In this document: piece after piece, positions 28,408-37,462 of the stretch
Layout: every line of letters begins with the position of its first letter
How positions within the stretch are numbered: position 1 is the stretch's first letter
Assembly: GCF_014202225.1 (NCBI RefSeq)
Contig: NZ_JACHGE010000004.1
Span: 124,001 to 188,000, forward strand
Length of the DNA: 64,000 bases
From: Algibacter amylolyticus
GTDB taxonomy: Bacteria; Bacteroidota; Bacteroidia; Flavobacteriales; Flavobacteriaceae
Direction of reading: 5' to 3'
Position numbers and translations under genes: made by a program
The notes under the pieces: generated by a model
Seen by the model: only the letters and a program-made list of their open reading frames with translations
The model's database searches: none
Told to the model about the DNA's origin: nothing

Positions 28408-29034
28408 ATGTATAAAACAATCAAAATTCTTATTGTATGCTTAGTTATAACTAGTTGTTCTAGCTCGAGGAATGCGTTTAAAAAATCATTTTCTCTCAAG
28501 GAAACAGCATTAATTATGAATTCCGATAGCTTAAAACCTATGCGTGTTTACAAGATAAATAACATAAACGATTCCTTATTATTAAGAAAGAAAAGTGCTT
28601 ATATAAAACCAAATAGTAAAGACCTGGTTTTAAAAACTTTTATAAATCGGCTTTATGCCACGGTAAGAAATAGTTCATCATTAGGTGTTGGCATTGCTGC
28701 GCCACAGGTTGGTATATTAAAAAACATTATTTGGGTACAACGTTTTGATAAAGAAGAGTTTCCTTTTGAAGTCTACTTGAATCCTAAAATTGTTTCTTAT
28801 TCTGAAAAAAAGCAAACAGTAAAAGAAGGCTGTTTATCTATTCCAAATCGCTCTGAAACATTAGATTCTAGATCGCTTTCTATTACAATCGACTACGATA
28901 CTATGAATTCGGAACATAAAACAGAAACCGTTAGTGGATTTACATCGGTAATATTTCAGCATGAAATAGATCACTTGAACGGCATTTTGTATCTCGATCA
29001 TTTAAAAAAAGATATAAAAAACACTGGACCTTAA
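28408..29034 (+). CDS. Peptide deformylase domain behind a lipoprotein signal
   Basis: This 208-residue protein has all three peptide deformylase motifs: GVGIAAPQ (93-100), EGCLS (140-144) and QHEIDH (184-189). The metal ligands are Cys142, His185 and His189, and Glu186 is the general base. Unlike housekeeping deformylases it begins with a clear lipoprotein signal: a positive start, the hydrophobic ILIVCLVIT and the lipobox ITSC with Cys17, then a 70-residue linker. It should thus sit in the periplasm or on the outer membrane, away from ribosomes. It follows the rodA operon by 64 bp on the same strand. Substrate is unknown. An intact catalytic site argues that it is an enzyme, not a relic. 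Confidence 0.85.
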   Translation: MYKTIKILIVCLVITSCSSSRNAFKKSFSLKETALIMNSDSLKPMRVYKINNINDSLLLRKKSAYIKPNSKDLVLKTFINRLYATVRNSSSLGVGIAAPQVGILKNIIWVQRFDKEEFPFEVYLNPKIVSYSEKKQTVKEGCLSIPNRSETLDSRSLSITIDYDTMNSEHKTETVSGFTSVIFQHEIDHLNGILYLDHLKKDIKNTGP

Positions 29035-29148
29035 TCTGTCCTAAATTATCCATTATTTTATTTAGTAAATAAGGATAAAATAATTCTATATATTTGTAAT
29101 ACACAATTAAACAGACCCCAAGTATAACCTATTCCTAAACTTATCTAC

Positions 29149-29625
29149 ATGAAAAATTATCTTATAATATTCGTAATCAGTTTATCCTTTACTGCCTTTA
29201 CACATGCTCAAAAAATTGACACCGAAAAAGTATTTGGGGGCTACAAGTACACGTATAATAATGAACTTATATCTATTGGCGATTTAGCATCCATAATTGA
29301 GACCAATACGGATGCTTATAAATTGATAAAAAAAGGAAGAACAAACCGTAGCTTATCTGGTGTTTTAGGCTTTGTTGGTGGCGGATTAATAGGATGGCCA
29401 ATAGGCACCTCGTTAGGTGGCGGCGAAGTAAATTGGACATTAGCCGGTATTGGAGCAGGACTTATAGCTGTGGCTATACCAATTTCGACGCGTTCAAATA
29501 AAAAAATTAATCAAGCAGTAGAGCTTTACAATGCCTCTATAAACCCAACATCGAGTACTACTTTTAAACCTGAGTTTAAAATTATAGCCAATGGTAGAGG
29601 TTTTGGATTAGCCATGAATTTTTAA
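29149..29625 (+). CDS. Small exported protein with glycine-zipper segment, unknown
   Basis: This 158-residue protein has a signal peptide (MKNYLIIFVISLSFTAFTHAQ). The middle holds two hydrophobic, glycine-rich stretches (VLGFVGGGLIGWPIGTSLGG and a GIGAGLIAVAIPI run) that could insert in a membrane. The end is basic and polar. An exact -7 box (TATATTTG, 29089-29096) lies about 50 bp upstream, so it probably has its own promoter. I recognise no family. Confidence 0.7.
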   Translation: MKNYLIIFVISLSFTAFTHAQKIDTEKVFGGYKYTYNNELISIGDLASIIETNTDAYKLIKKGRTNRSLSGVLGFVGGGLIGWPIGTSLGGGEVNWTLAGIGAGLIAVAIPISTRSNKKINQAVELYNASINPTSSTTFKPEFKIIANGRGFGLAMNF

Positions 29626-29632
29626 ATTCGGC

Positions 29633-29968
29633 TTACTTTTTCAACTCTAGTTTTTCGGCAAAATAATCGCAAAAATCTTTCATTGTAGCACTCATTTTAT
29701 CATCTTGAGTCGCTCTTAAAAAAGTATCGCTCATAGCCACTAAGGTTTGATGAAAAAATATTTTCATCTCATCAACAGGCATATCTTTTGTCCATAAATC
29801 TATACGCATAGCTTCTTTAGCTTTGGCATCCCAAACGGCAAGCATCATAGCTTTAGCTTCCTCGTTAGTTACACCGCCATCTTGTGCTGTCCAATGCAAT
29901 TTTTCAGGCACCCTATTTTCATCTAATTCAACATTTAATACTATTTTTGATGTTGTTGTATTTGCCAT
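29633..29968 (-). CDS. gldC: Gliding motility protein GldC
   Basis: This 111-residue cytoplasmic-looking protein matches GldC of gliding flavobacteria (SKIVLNVELDENRVPEKLHWTA and EEAKAMMLAVWDAKAKEAMR segments). GldC is needed for gliding in Flavobacterium johnsoniae, with unknown biochemistry. It shares one base with the gldB stop (at 29968), and a promoter lies in front of gldB. Together gldB-gldC next to nadE is a normal flavobacterial order. Confidence 0.92.
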   Translation of the reverse strand: MANTTTSKIVLNVELDENRVPEKLHWTAQDGGVTNEEAKAMMLAVWDAKAKEAMRIDLWTKDMPVDEMKIFFHQTLVAMSDTFLRATQDDKMSATMKDFCDYFAEKLELKK

Positions 29969-30930
29969 TACTTACGTGGTTTAAACTTTGAGTTATTAAA
30001 AATATCTTCGGTACTTTTCATTAACATGTCTTTTAAAGACACATCATTTTGTTTCATATATGCCCTAACAATTTGCCAACCTATATACTGCCCTAAACGC
30101 CCAGGCGAATCGGCATCAATTTCTTCCAAATAAAATTTAGAAAATGGCGCTGGATTTATAAAGCGTCGAGGTAATTTGGTATCTGTACTAAACAGTAATT
30201 CGCGACTTACAAAAAATCGCCAAATATAACTTTCGTTAGCCATAGCCCAATTTATATCTTCTTCGGTATAACCAATGCGTTCCGCTTCAGTTTTAAAAGG
30301 CAACATAACATCTTTAAAATATAAAAGTTTACCATAGTAAACCATTTCGTCCAATAAGGTTTTACGCTTTGGGTGGTATGTATACTTTTCGGCATAGGCA
30401 TTTGCAAGATCTACAACCAATTGATTTTTATTAAAATTTGCCTTTAAATAATTGGCTATTCCGCCATAAAATTCATGGTCGCTACCTAGGTAAGAATCTA
30501 GAGCAATAACGGCAATAGTGTCGGTTACAATAACACTATTTCTGTAATCCACATCGTTTGTTATGGTAATGATTCGAGGCGGATTAAATTCTGGATAGTA
30601 ATACTTTAAATGATTAAATAAAGATTCTATTTCCCCCTCAGTGCTATTAAAATCTGAAAAGGCTTTATCAACCTCATTAAATAATTGAATTTGTAAGGTA
30701 TCTGCTTTTTTTGACAACCAAAAAGAATCGGTATATTTTTCAGAAAACAGAAAAGGATAAGCTGTTTTTAAATTGGATAGTGTACCTGAGTTTACCTGGG
30801 CAAACAATCTATCAAAACGTTCAATTTTAACGTCAGTGTTTATTTTAGCAATCTCAGTTTCAAGGGCATTTTCTTTTTTACAAGAAACAACCATCAACAT
30901 TACCAATAAAAATAAAATTATAGATTTCAT
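29968..30930 (-). CDS. gldB: Gliding motility lipoprotein GldB
   Basis: I place the start at 30930 (320 residues), where MKSIILFLLVMLMVVSC gives a clean lipoprotein signal with Cys17; an ATG six codons earlier is also possible. The body has the GldB features EIAKINTDVKIERFDRLFA, YYPEFNPPRIITITNDVDY, ALDSYLGSDHEFY and the end GQYIGWQIVRAYMKQND. GldB is an essential gliding lipoprotein with a metalloprotease-like (DUF2268-like) fold region. It is followed directly by gldC. Confidence 0.93.
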   Translation of the reverse strand: MKSIILFLLVMLMVVSCKKENALETEIAKINTDVKIERFDRLFAQVNSGTLSNLKTAYPFLFSEKYTDSFWLSKKADTLQIQLFNEVDKAFSDFNSTEGEIESLFNHLKYYYPEFNPPRIITITNDVDYRNSVIVTDTIAVIALDSYLGSDHEFYGGIANYLKANFNKNQLVVDLANAYAEKYTYHPKRKTLLDEMVYYGKLLYFKDVMLPFKTEAERIGYTEEDINWAMANESYIWRFFVSRELLFSTDTKLPRRFINPAPFSKFYLEEIDADSPGRLGQYIGWQIVRAYMKQNDVSLKDMLMKSTEDIFNNSKFKPRK

Positions 30931-30987
30931 AGAAAACTTAAACGTCATAAATTTTTATAAATTGAACGTTTGGGTTATTTTTGTTTG

Positions 30988-31019
30988 CAAAGGTACTGTT
31001 ATACCTATTAAGATTCAAA
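30988..31019 (-). promoter_or_regulatory. Bacteroidota-type promoter of gldB-gldC
   Basis: On the minus strand TTTG (complement of 31016-31019) and TACCTTTG (complement of 30988-30995) are separated by 20 bases. This is the best match to the Bacteroidota consensus in the window. The rest of the gldB-nadE gap is A/T-rich and empty. Confidence 0.75.
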
Positions 31020-31185
31020 ATAAGGCATATAATTATATTCTATTTTACACCTATTTTATAATAACCTAGAACTATAACTTATGCTATGCTTATGTTTCCT
31101 ATTTCATTGGTTTATTAAATAAGTAAAAATAACAGTATGTCATTTTAAAATTTTATTGGTATTATTACATATAAATTCATTTAAT

Positions 31186-31974
31186 ATGCAAACAGAAAAA
31201 GTTGAAAATCATATTGTAAATTGGTTAAAAGATTATGCCACTAAAGCTGGCGTAAATGGTTTTGTAGTTGGAGTTTCTGGAGGTATTGACTCTGCTGTAA
31301 CCTCAACCCTGTGTGCAAGAACCGGACTTCGTGTTTTATGTGTTGAAATGCCAATACACCAAGCAGAAAGTCATGTAAGTCGTGCCAACGAGCATATTGC
31401 ACAACTTAAAACCCGATTTACTAATGTTGATGCCACACGTGCCGACTTAACACCTGTTTTTGAAGAATTTAAAACCGAAGTATCTTTGGAAGGCAAACAG
31501 GCCACAGTAGATATGGCTTTAGCCAATACACGTGCTCGATTACGAATGACAACGCTATATTACTACGCCGGACTTTACGGATTATTAGTTGCTGGAACAG
31601 GTAATAAAGTGGAGGATTTTGGTGTTGGTTTTTACACTAAATATGGTGATGGCGGTGTAGATTTAAGCCCTATTGCCGACTTAATGAAATCTGAAGTATA
31701 CAACTTAGGTGAAATTTTAGAAGTTCCTGAATCTATAATGAAAGCTTCACCTAGCGATGGTTTATTTGGTGATGCAAGAAGCGATGAAGACCAAATAGGT
31801 GCATCTTACCCAGAATTAGAATGGGCTATGAACATGGATGAAGAAGGCAAAACTGCCAATGATTTTAATGGTAGAGAGCAAGAAGTTTTTAATATTTACA
31901 AGCGCTATAACAACAATAATAAGCATAAGATGGTTCCTATTCCTATATGCGAAATTCCTCGTAATTTGTTGTAA
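31186..31974 (+). CDS. nadE: NH3-dependent NAD+ synthetase
   Basis: This 262-residue enzyme makes NAD+ from deamido-NAD+. The ATP-pyrophosphatase loop is GVSGGIDSAV. Further family blocks are TLYYYAGLYGLLVAGTGNKVEDFGVGF, TKYGDGGVDLSPIADL and PSDGLFGDARSDEDQIGASY. I start at 31186 (MQTEKVENH), since the extra 10 codons in front have no conserved content. There is no glutaminase domain, so ammonia is the nitrogen donor or a partner supplies it. It is divergent from gldB. Confidence 0.96.
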   Translation: MQTEKVENHIVNWLKDYATKAGVNGFVVGVSGGIDSAVTSTLCARTGLRVLCVEMPIHQAESHVSRANEHIAQLKTRFTNVDATRADLTPVFEEFKTEVSLEGKQATVDMALANTRARLRMTTLYYYAGLYGLLVAGTGNKVEDFGVGFYTKYGDGGVDLSPIADLMKSEVYNLGEILEVPESIMKASPSDGLFGDARSDEDQIGASYPELEWAMNMDEEGKTANDFNGREQEVFNIYKRYNNNNKHKMVPIPICEIPRNLL

Positions 31975-31976
31975 TT

Positions 31977-32008
31977 TTTGCAGAATATTTAAAAAAGTAT
32001 TACATTTA
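31977..32008 (+). promoter_or_regulatory. Candidate promoter of the response-regulator gene
   Basis: TTTG (31977-31980) and TACATTTA (32001-32008, one mismatch to TAnnTTTG) are 20 bases apart and lie 67 bp before the start. It overlaps the end of nadE only by the first few bases after the stop. Confidence 0.4.
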
Positions 32009-32074
32009 CCACAGCTTATATCTCTCAACATAACTTTCTCTCAATTAGTTAATTAAAAAATAAGCTGTACAATT

Positions 32075-32704
32075 ATGATAAAATTATTAATAGCAGACAA
32101 CCACCCAATTACGCGGAAGGGACTAGAAGTCCTATTCTCAGCATCATCCAACATCAAGATTGTTGGAAGTGTAGATGATGGCGAAGCCATCTTAGATTTT
32201 GTAAAGAAAAATCCAGTAGACATCATTTTAACAGAAACTGATTTTCCGAAATTAAACGGATTAACAGTATTACGTTATTTAAAAAATGATTTCCCGGATA
32301 TTAAAACCATTATTCTTAGTTCGCAACCCGAAGAAGTTTATGCCATAAACGCCGTTAAAGCAGGCGCTGCAGGTTACATAAACAAATCTGAAAATGTGAT
32401 TACTATTAATGAAGCCATTTTAAAAGTTCATGAAGGTGGCATTCATTTAAGTAACGATTTAACGCAACAACTTGCGTTTGGTACTCGAGTTAATAAAGGT
32501 GGGAATTTTTACAAAAAACTTTCTACAAGAGAAGCCGAAGTATTAAAACTTCTTACCATAGGTAGAAAGAACAAAGAAATTTCTAAAGAGTTAGATATTA
32601 ACGAAAAAACAGTTAGTACGTACAAAGCTCGTTTAATGAGAAAACTTAAAGTTACTAATTTAGTTGATTTAGTAAATCAAGCTAAACTTAGTCAACAAGT
32701 ATAG
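32075..32704 (+). CDS. LuxR-type response regulator with Glu at the phospho-acceptor site
   Basis: This 209-residue protein has a receiver domain (1-120) and a LuxR/NarL HTH (145-205, KLSTREAEVLKLLTIGRKNKEIS). The receiver keeps Asp8, the switch Ser82 (TIILSS) and Lys104 (AGYINKS). At the phospho-acceptor place the consensus LMD reads LTE, so Glu54 stands for Asp. A Glu there often mimics the phosphorylated state or frees the protein from a kinase. No histidine kinase gene is nearby. The next gene, dnaG, converges from the other strand 8 bp later. Confidence 0.88.
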   Translation: MIKLLIADNHPITRKGLEVLFSASSNIKIVGSVDDGEAILDFVKKNPVDIILTETDFPKLNGLTVLRYLKNDFPDIKTIILSSQPEEVYAINAVKAGAAGYINKSENVITINEAILKVHEGGIHLSNDLTQQLAFGTRVNKGGNFYKKLSTREAEVLKLLTIGRKNKEISKELDINEKTVSTYKARLMRKLKVTNLVDLVNQAKLSQQV

Positions 32705-32711
32705 CAATTAG

Positions 32712-34673
32712 CTACAAAACTCTGTTTAGTTTTCTAGACAGTAACATTTTTAGGCCCGAATAGTCTTTTACTTCTTCAAGTATATTTCTATTCGAGTCTA
32801 TTTTGTTTTTAAGGGTTTCCTGCTGAAACTCTTTTACTTTTAAATCTATTAAAAAGCAACGTAAACTCAATATAGTTTCACTTACCAACTGCGCAACACT
32901 ATTCATTTTTTGCTTAGGAAAAATATTCATCCTATTCCAATCATCCAAGGCATAGCGCTCATCGTCCATTAAAATAGTTGTAATTTCATTAGCCATATTT
33001 TGGTCTACAGAATTCACAAATGTTTTTAACTCAAAATTTTTATCTTGATTTAAACGGTCTATAATAGTATAGTACATTGTTTTAAAATGCGCATTTGTAA
33101 ATTGCATTTCATCCTCTTGAAGATCTAAAAATATTTTTTCGAATACTTTAGCCTGTTGAATAATAGGCTCTAGAATCAATTCGCCCTTTTCATTTTCCTT
33201 TAAAACTAAATCTTCAAAGTCTTCAGTTTTATTTCCGTAAAGCAATAATATTTCTATTATTTTTCGCTCTAACAGATATTGTACATCAACTTTTTCAACT
33301 GGTTCTTGGTGGTGTTTAATAACATCAAAAGCCTGTTGCTCGGGAGCTCCTTTTTTATGGTCGTCTTGCGATTCCTTTTTATCCATTTGAGCTAACGTAC
33401 TAAAAAGCACCTCTTCACTCAAATCCATAATTCTAGCACATTCCTGTATATAAATCTCTTTTTTTATACGGTCTGGAATTTTAGATATACTATTAACAAT
33501 ATCTCTTACCGTATCAGCCTTTTTTATAGGGTCGTTTTTTGAATCTTCAAACAAAATAGACGCCTTAAATTGAATAAAATCTTTAGCGTTTTCATTTAAA
33601 TACAGCGTAAGCTCCTCCAATGTATTTTGTCTAGCAAAACTATCTGGATCTTCGCCTTCTGGGAATGAACAGACCTTAACATTCATGCCCTGTTCTAGAA
33701 TTAAATCGATACCTCTAAGTGACGCTCGCATTCCTGCCGCATCGCCATCAAAAAGTACTGTTATATTTTTTGTTAATCTGTTTATTAATCTAATTTGCTC
33801 TGAGGTTAAAGCCGTACCCGATGAAGACACCACGTTATGAATTCCTGTTTGATGAAATTGAATAACATCGGTATAACCTTCAACCAAATAACAATTATCC
33901 TCTTTAGCAATACTTTGCTTAGCATGATAAATACCGTAAAGCACTTTACTTTTATGGTAAATATCACTTTCTGGCGAGTTTACATATTTTGCAGCCTTTT
34001 TATCGGCAATTAAAATACGTCCGCCATAGCCTAAAACACGACCACTCATACTTTTAATAGGGAACATAACGCGTCCCTTAAACCTATCGAAACGTTTATC
34101 TTCCTTTACAATTGTAAGTCCCGTTTTGGCTAAAAAATCTATATTATACCCTTGCTTTAAGGCCTCGTCTGTAAAAGCTTGCCACTCGTTAAGAGAATAC
34201 CCTAAATCGAATTTTTTTATGGTTTCTTCTGTAAAACCACGCTCTTTAAAATAACTTAAACCAATAGATCGTCCTTGGTCGGTTTTATGTAGTACTTTTT
34301 GGAAATAAGTATTTGCAAATTCACTTACTAAATACAGACTTTCGCGTTCGTTAGCTTTTTCTTTCTGCTCATCAGATTGCTCGGTTTCATCTAATTCAAT
34401 ATTATACTTTTTAGCTAAATACCGAATCGCCTCTGGATAAGTAAAATGCTCATGCTCCATTAAAAAGGACACAGAAGTACCACCTTTTCCCGTCGAGAAA
34501 TCCTTCCAAATCTGCTTTACTGGCGATACCATAAAACTTGGAGAACGCTCATCACTAAAAGGACTTAACCCTTTAAAATTACTTCCTGCTTTTTTAAGCT
34601 GAACAAAATCCCCAATAACCTCCTCTACTCGGGCGGTTTCAAATACTTGATCAATGGAAGATGGTGATATCAA
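32712..34673 (-). CDS. dnaG: DNA primase DnaG with altered zinc-ribbon
   Basis: This 653-residue protein lays the RNA primers for replication. The Toprim core is intact (YLVEGYTDVIQFHQTG, VVSSSGTALTSEQ, VLFDGDAAG, PEGEDPDSF). The N-terminal CHC2 zinc-ribbon keeps its frame (SPFSDERSPSFMV ... KDFSTGKGG) but the four ligands are gone: Ser37, Ser40, Asp58 and Thr61 replace Cys, His, Cys, Cys. The fold may hold without zinc. I believe other flavobacterial primases share this, from memory of related proteins. The C-terminal helicase-binding domain is of normal length. Confidence 0.95.
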   Translation of the reverse strand: MISPSSIDQVFETARVEEVIGDFVQLKKAGSNFKGLSPFSDERSPSFMVSPVKQIWKDFSTGKGGTSVSFLMEHEHFTYPEAIRYLAKKYNIELDETEQSDEQKEKANERESLYLVSEFANTYFQKVLHKTDQGRSIGLSYFKERGFTEETIKKFDLGYSLNEWQAFTDEALKQGYNIDFLAKTGLTIVKEDKRFDRFKGRVMFPIKSMSGRVLGYGGRILIADKKAAKYVNSPESDIYHKSKVLYGIYHAKQSIAKEDNCYLVEGYTDVIQFHQTGIHNVVSSSGTALTSEQIRLINRLTKNITVLFDGDAAGMRASLRGIDLILEQGMNVKVCSFPEGEDPDSFARQNTLEELTLYLNENAKDFIQFKASILFEDSKNDPIKKADTVRDIVNSISKIPDRIKKEIYIQECARIMDLSEEVLFSTLAQMDKKESQDDHKKGAPEQQAFDVIKHHQEPVEKVDVQYLLERKIIEILLLYGNKTEDFEDLVLKENEKGELILEPIIQQAKVFEKIFLDLQEDEMQFTNAHFKTMYYTIIDRLNQDKNFELKTFVNSVDQNMANEITTILMDDERYALDDWNRMNIFPKQKMNSVAQLVSETILSLRCFLIDLKVKEFQQETLKNKIDSNRNILEEVKDYSGLKMLLSRKLNRVL

Positions 34674-34765
34674 AAGATTATGTTTTTAGTGCATGTAAAA
34701 GTAATATAAAATAATACATTTTTTAAGTTAAACGCCTTAAGTAATTAAAAAAATGGTGGTATTAA

Positions 34766-34930
34766 AACTATTCAACTAAACATTATCAATCTTATAAACG
34801 CTTTGTAATTAAAGGCTATAAAGTTGAATCTCAACAAATCAATTCAGAATTAAAAAAACCTATTCCAATCCCAGATTTAGGATTTTATAAAAATTTGCCT
34901 CTTAACACTCAAATAATAAATAAATCATAA
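34766..34930 (+). pseudogene. Possible gene remnant upstream of the ATP-grasp operon
   Basis: Within the 390-bp gap between dnaG and the ATP-grasp gene, one frame stays open for 54 codons to a TAA at 34928, with protein-like content (for example KRFVIKGYKVESQQ and KPIPIPDLGFYKNLPL) but no start codon. A short ATG frame (34753) just upstream is out of phase and stops. This looks like the 3' end of a decayed gene. I recognise no family. The rest of the gap is A/T-rich, with a weak TACATTTA at 35041 as possible promoter. Confidence 0.35.
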
Positions 34931-35063
34931 TTTCTTCATATAAAAATAGCAGAATTAAAATTATTTTCAACATTAATTATAAATCACTAATTTATTTTCA
35001 ATCAAGTTCATAATTTTTTAAATATTGCACAAAATATTACTACATTTAAGAAAACGTAAAACT

Positions 35064-36506
35064 ATGGCCAAGACCGATTTATTTTCTTCATACGACTTAC
35101 TCCCTAAGACATGGGATGAAATGTATAACGATAGTTCTGTGTTTAGAACGCAGTACGAAGAATTTATAACGTACTTAGAAAACACTTCTTCAGAAAAACT
35201 CACAAAAAAAGAAGACCTTGCTAAACAACTATTTATGAGTCAAGGTGTTACTTTTACGGTCTACAATGATAATGAAGGTATAGAAAAAATATTCCCTTTT
35301 GATATTGTTCCTAGAATTATAACATCTAGCGAATGGAATAAAATTGAGTCTGGTATAAAGCAACGTCTTAAAGCTTTAAACTTATTTATAAAGGATATTT
35401 ATAATGAGCAGTTTATAATAAAAGACGGCATAGTACCAGGAGAGTTAATTTATTCGTGCCCCAATTATTTACGTGAAATGAAAGGTGTAAAAGTACCTCA
35501 CGATATTTATGTACATATTTCTGGAGTCGATTTAATTAGAAATAACGATGGTGAATTTTATGTCCTTGAAGATAATTTAAGAACACCATCTGGTGTAAGT
35601 TATATGTTAGAAAACAGAGAAATTTCTAAACGTTTGTTTCCTGGTATTCTACCTAAAAGTAATGTAAGATCGGTATCCAACTATCCTAATTTATTATATA
35701 AAAAGCTTAAAGAGCTATCAAATAAACCAGAACCTAATATTGTTTTACTAACACCAGGTATTTATAATTCGGCTTATTATGAGCATACTACTTTAGCGAG
35801 ATTAATGGGTATTGAGTTGGTTGAAGGAAGTGATTTAGTTGTAAAAAATCATTATGTTTATATGAAAACCACCAACGGTTTAAAACAAGTAGATGTTATT
35901 TACAGACGTGTTGATGATGATTTTTTAGATCCCTTAGAATTTAATGAAAAAAGTGTTTTAGGAGTTGCCGGAATTATGGCAGCTTATAGAAAAGGTCATG
36001 TAAATATTGTTAACGCACCAGGAACTGGTATTGCTGATGATAAAGCAATTTACATTTACGTACCCGACATGATAAAGTATTATTTAGGGGAAGAACCTAT
36101 TTTGAAAAACATTGAAACCTACCAATTAGGCAGACCAGATGAGCTTGACTATGTTACTAAAAACATAAAAGACATGGTAATTAAAAAGACTGATGGTAGT
36201 GGAGGTTACGGCATGCTAATGGGACACGAAGCTACTAAGGAGGAAATAAAAGACTATTTAGACAACGTAAAGAAAAAGCCTGAAAACTTTATAGCACAAC
36301 CTATTTTACGCCTTTCAACAGCGCCTTGCTATATTGATGGTAAGTTATCGCCTCGCTGTATCGATTTACGACCATTTGCTTTAACCGGTAAAGATGGTAT
36401 AGATATTTGCCCTGGCGGACTAACCAGAGTAGCCCTAAAAAAAGGTTCGTTGGTAGTTAATAGCTCGCAAGGTGGAGGTAGTAAAGATACATGGGTAATA
36501 GAATAA
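35064..36506 (+). CDS. Circularly permuted ATP-grasp protein (type 2)
   Basis: The start at 35064 (480 residues) is chosen because MAKTDLFSSYDLLPKTWDEMY is the conserved beginning; the 13 codons in front look non-coding. Family blocks are FPFDIVPRII, NLFIKDIYNEQF, DLIRNNDGEFYVLEDNLRTPSGVSY-like, NAPGTGIADDKAIY, and the ATP-binding lysine/glycine loop VIKKTDGSGGYGMLMG. These proteins are predicted peptide or amide ligases. It is first in a three-gene operon with an alpha-E protein and a transglutaminase-like protein; that trio recurs in many bacteria and was predicted in comparative work to make or attach a peptide. Product is unknown. Confidence 0.9.
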   Translation: MAKTDLFSSYDLLPKTWDEMYNDSSVFRTQYEEFITYLENTSSEKLTKKEDLAKQLFMSQGVTFTVYNDNEGIEKIFPFDIVPRIITSSEWNKIESGIKQRLKALNLFIKDIYNEQFIIKDGIVPGELIYSCPNYLREMKGVKVPHDIYVHISGVDLIRNNDGEFYVLEDNLRTPSGVSYMLENREISKRLFPGILPKSNVRSVSNYPNLLYKKLKELSNKPEPNIVLLTPGIYNSAYYEHTTLARLMGIELVEGSDLVVKNHYVYMKTTNGLKQVDVIYRRVDDDFLDPLEFNEKSVLGVAGIMAAYRKGHVNIVNAPGTGIADDKAIYIYVPDMIKYYLGEEPILKNIETYQLGRPDELDYVTKNIKDMVIKKTDGSGGYGMLMGHEATKEEIKDYLDNVKKKPENFIAQPILRLSTAPCYIDGKLSPRCIDLRPFALTGKDGIDICPGGLTRVALKKGSLVVNSSQGGGSKDTWVIE

Positions 36507-36527
36507 TTCTTTTAAAAAAGTTAATAT

Positions 36528-37451
36528 ATGTTAAGTAGAGTAGCAAATAATCTTATTTGGTTAGATAGATATATGGAACGAGGAAACGGCATTTTAAGTT
36601 TACTTAAAGTAAACTATTACGCCAACCAAGACTCTCCCGAATTATTTTCTTGGACACCAATAATGAAAACATTTACAACCTATGATAATGAATTTTACAC
36701 TGAGGACTCTTTGGAGTGCATTAAATTTATGGTGCTAAACACAGAAAATTCTAATTCAATTTTAAATATTGTAACTAAAGCCAGAGAAAATGCAAGAAGT
36801 GTTCAAGAACATATTTCTAGAGAGCTTTGGTTATGCATTAATAATTACTATCTCTATCTTACAAAGAACGATTTACCAAAAAAACTCGAAGAAGACCCTG
36901 TTCAATTCTTAGAAGATTTAAGAAATTATCACCTTGTATATTATGGCACCTCCGATATTACCCAAGAGCGTGGCCCATCATATTACTTTATGAATATAGG
37001 CAAATATTTAGAACGTGTAATACTTATATCAGATTTTACTTCGCTTAAACTTATAGATATTAGTAACACAACCGATGCTTTGGAAAAAAGTTTTTACTGG
37101 AAAAACTTATTGCTTTCTATTGGTGGATATCAACTGTATTTGAAAACGCATAAATCGACATTTAACGAAGAGCACGTTATAAGTATGGTATTTCAAGATA
37201 AGTTATTTCCTAGATCGGTTTATTATTGTATAAATAAACTTAATAAACACATTAATCAGTTAATTGATTGCAAAGAACTAGAAAAAAATAAAATAGATTT
37301 TTTATTAGGAAAACTTGAAAGCACCATTAAATATACCACCATTGAAAATATTAATAACCAAGGACTAACTAGTTTTATTAGTGATATAAAGGAAGATATT
37401 AGAAATATTTCTTTAAACATTAATGCCGTTTACTTTTCTCAAAACAATTGA
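36528..37451 (+). CDS. Alpha-E domain protein (DUF403)
   Basis: This 307-residue, mostly helical protein begins MLSRVANNLIWLDRYMERGN, the standard alpha-E start (LARVAENLYWLGRYxERAE in relatives). It has the ARENARSVQEHISRELW motif with Arg and Glu residues that may form an active or binding site. It lies 21 bp after the ATP-grasp gene and ends just before the transglutaminase start. The family nearly always accompanies ATP-grasp type 2 proteins, so a joint reaction is likely; biochemistry is unknown. Confidence 0.9.
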   Translation: MLSRVANNLIWLDRYMERGNGILSLLKVNYYANQDSPELFSWTPIMKTFTTYDNEFYTEDSLECIKFMVLNTENSNSILNIVTKARENARSVQEHISRELWLCINNYYLYLTKNDLPKKLEEDPVQFLEDLRNYHLVYYGTSDITQERGPSYYFMNIGKYLERVILISDFTSLKLIDISNTTDALEKSFYWKNLLLSIGGYQLYLKTHKSTFNEEHVISMVFQDKLFPRSVYYCINKLNKHINQLIDCKELEKNKIDFLLGKLESTIKYTTIENINNQGLTSFISDIKEDIRNISLNINAVYFSQNN

Positions 37452-37462
37452 TTCTAAACCTT

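Noticed and set aside
20701-34830. A shared 15-mer TTAAAGGCTATAAAG at about 20704 and 34814
   Set aside because: Short and A/T-rich with no extended similarity around it; probably chance.
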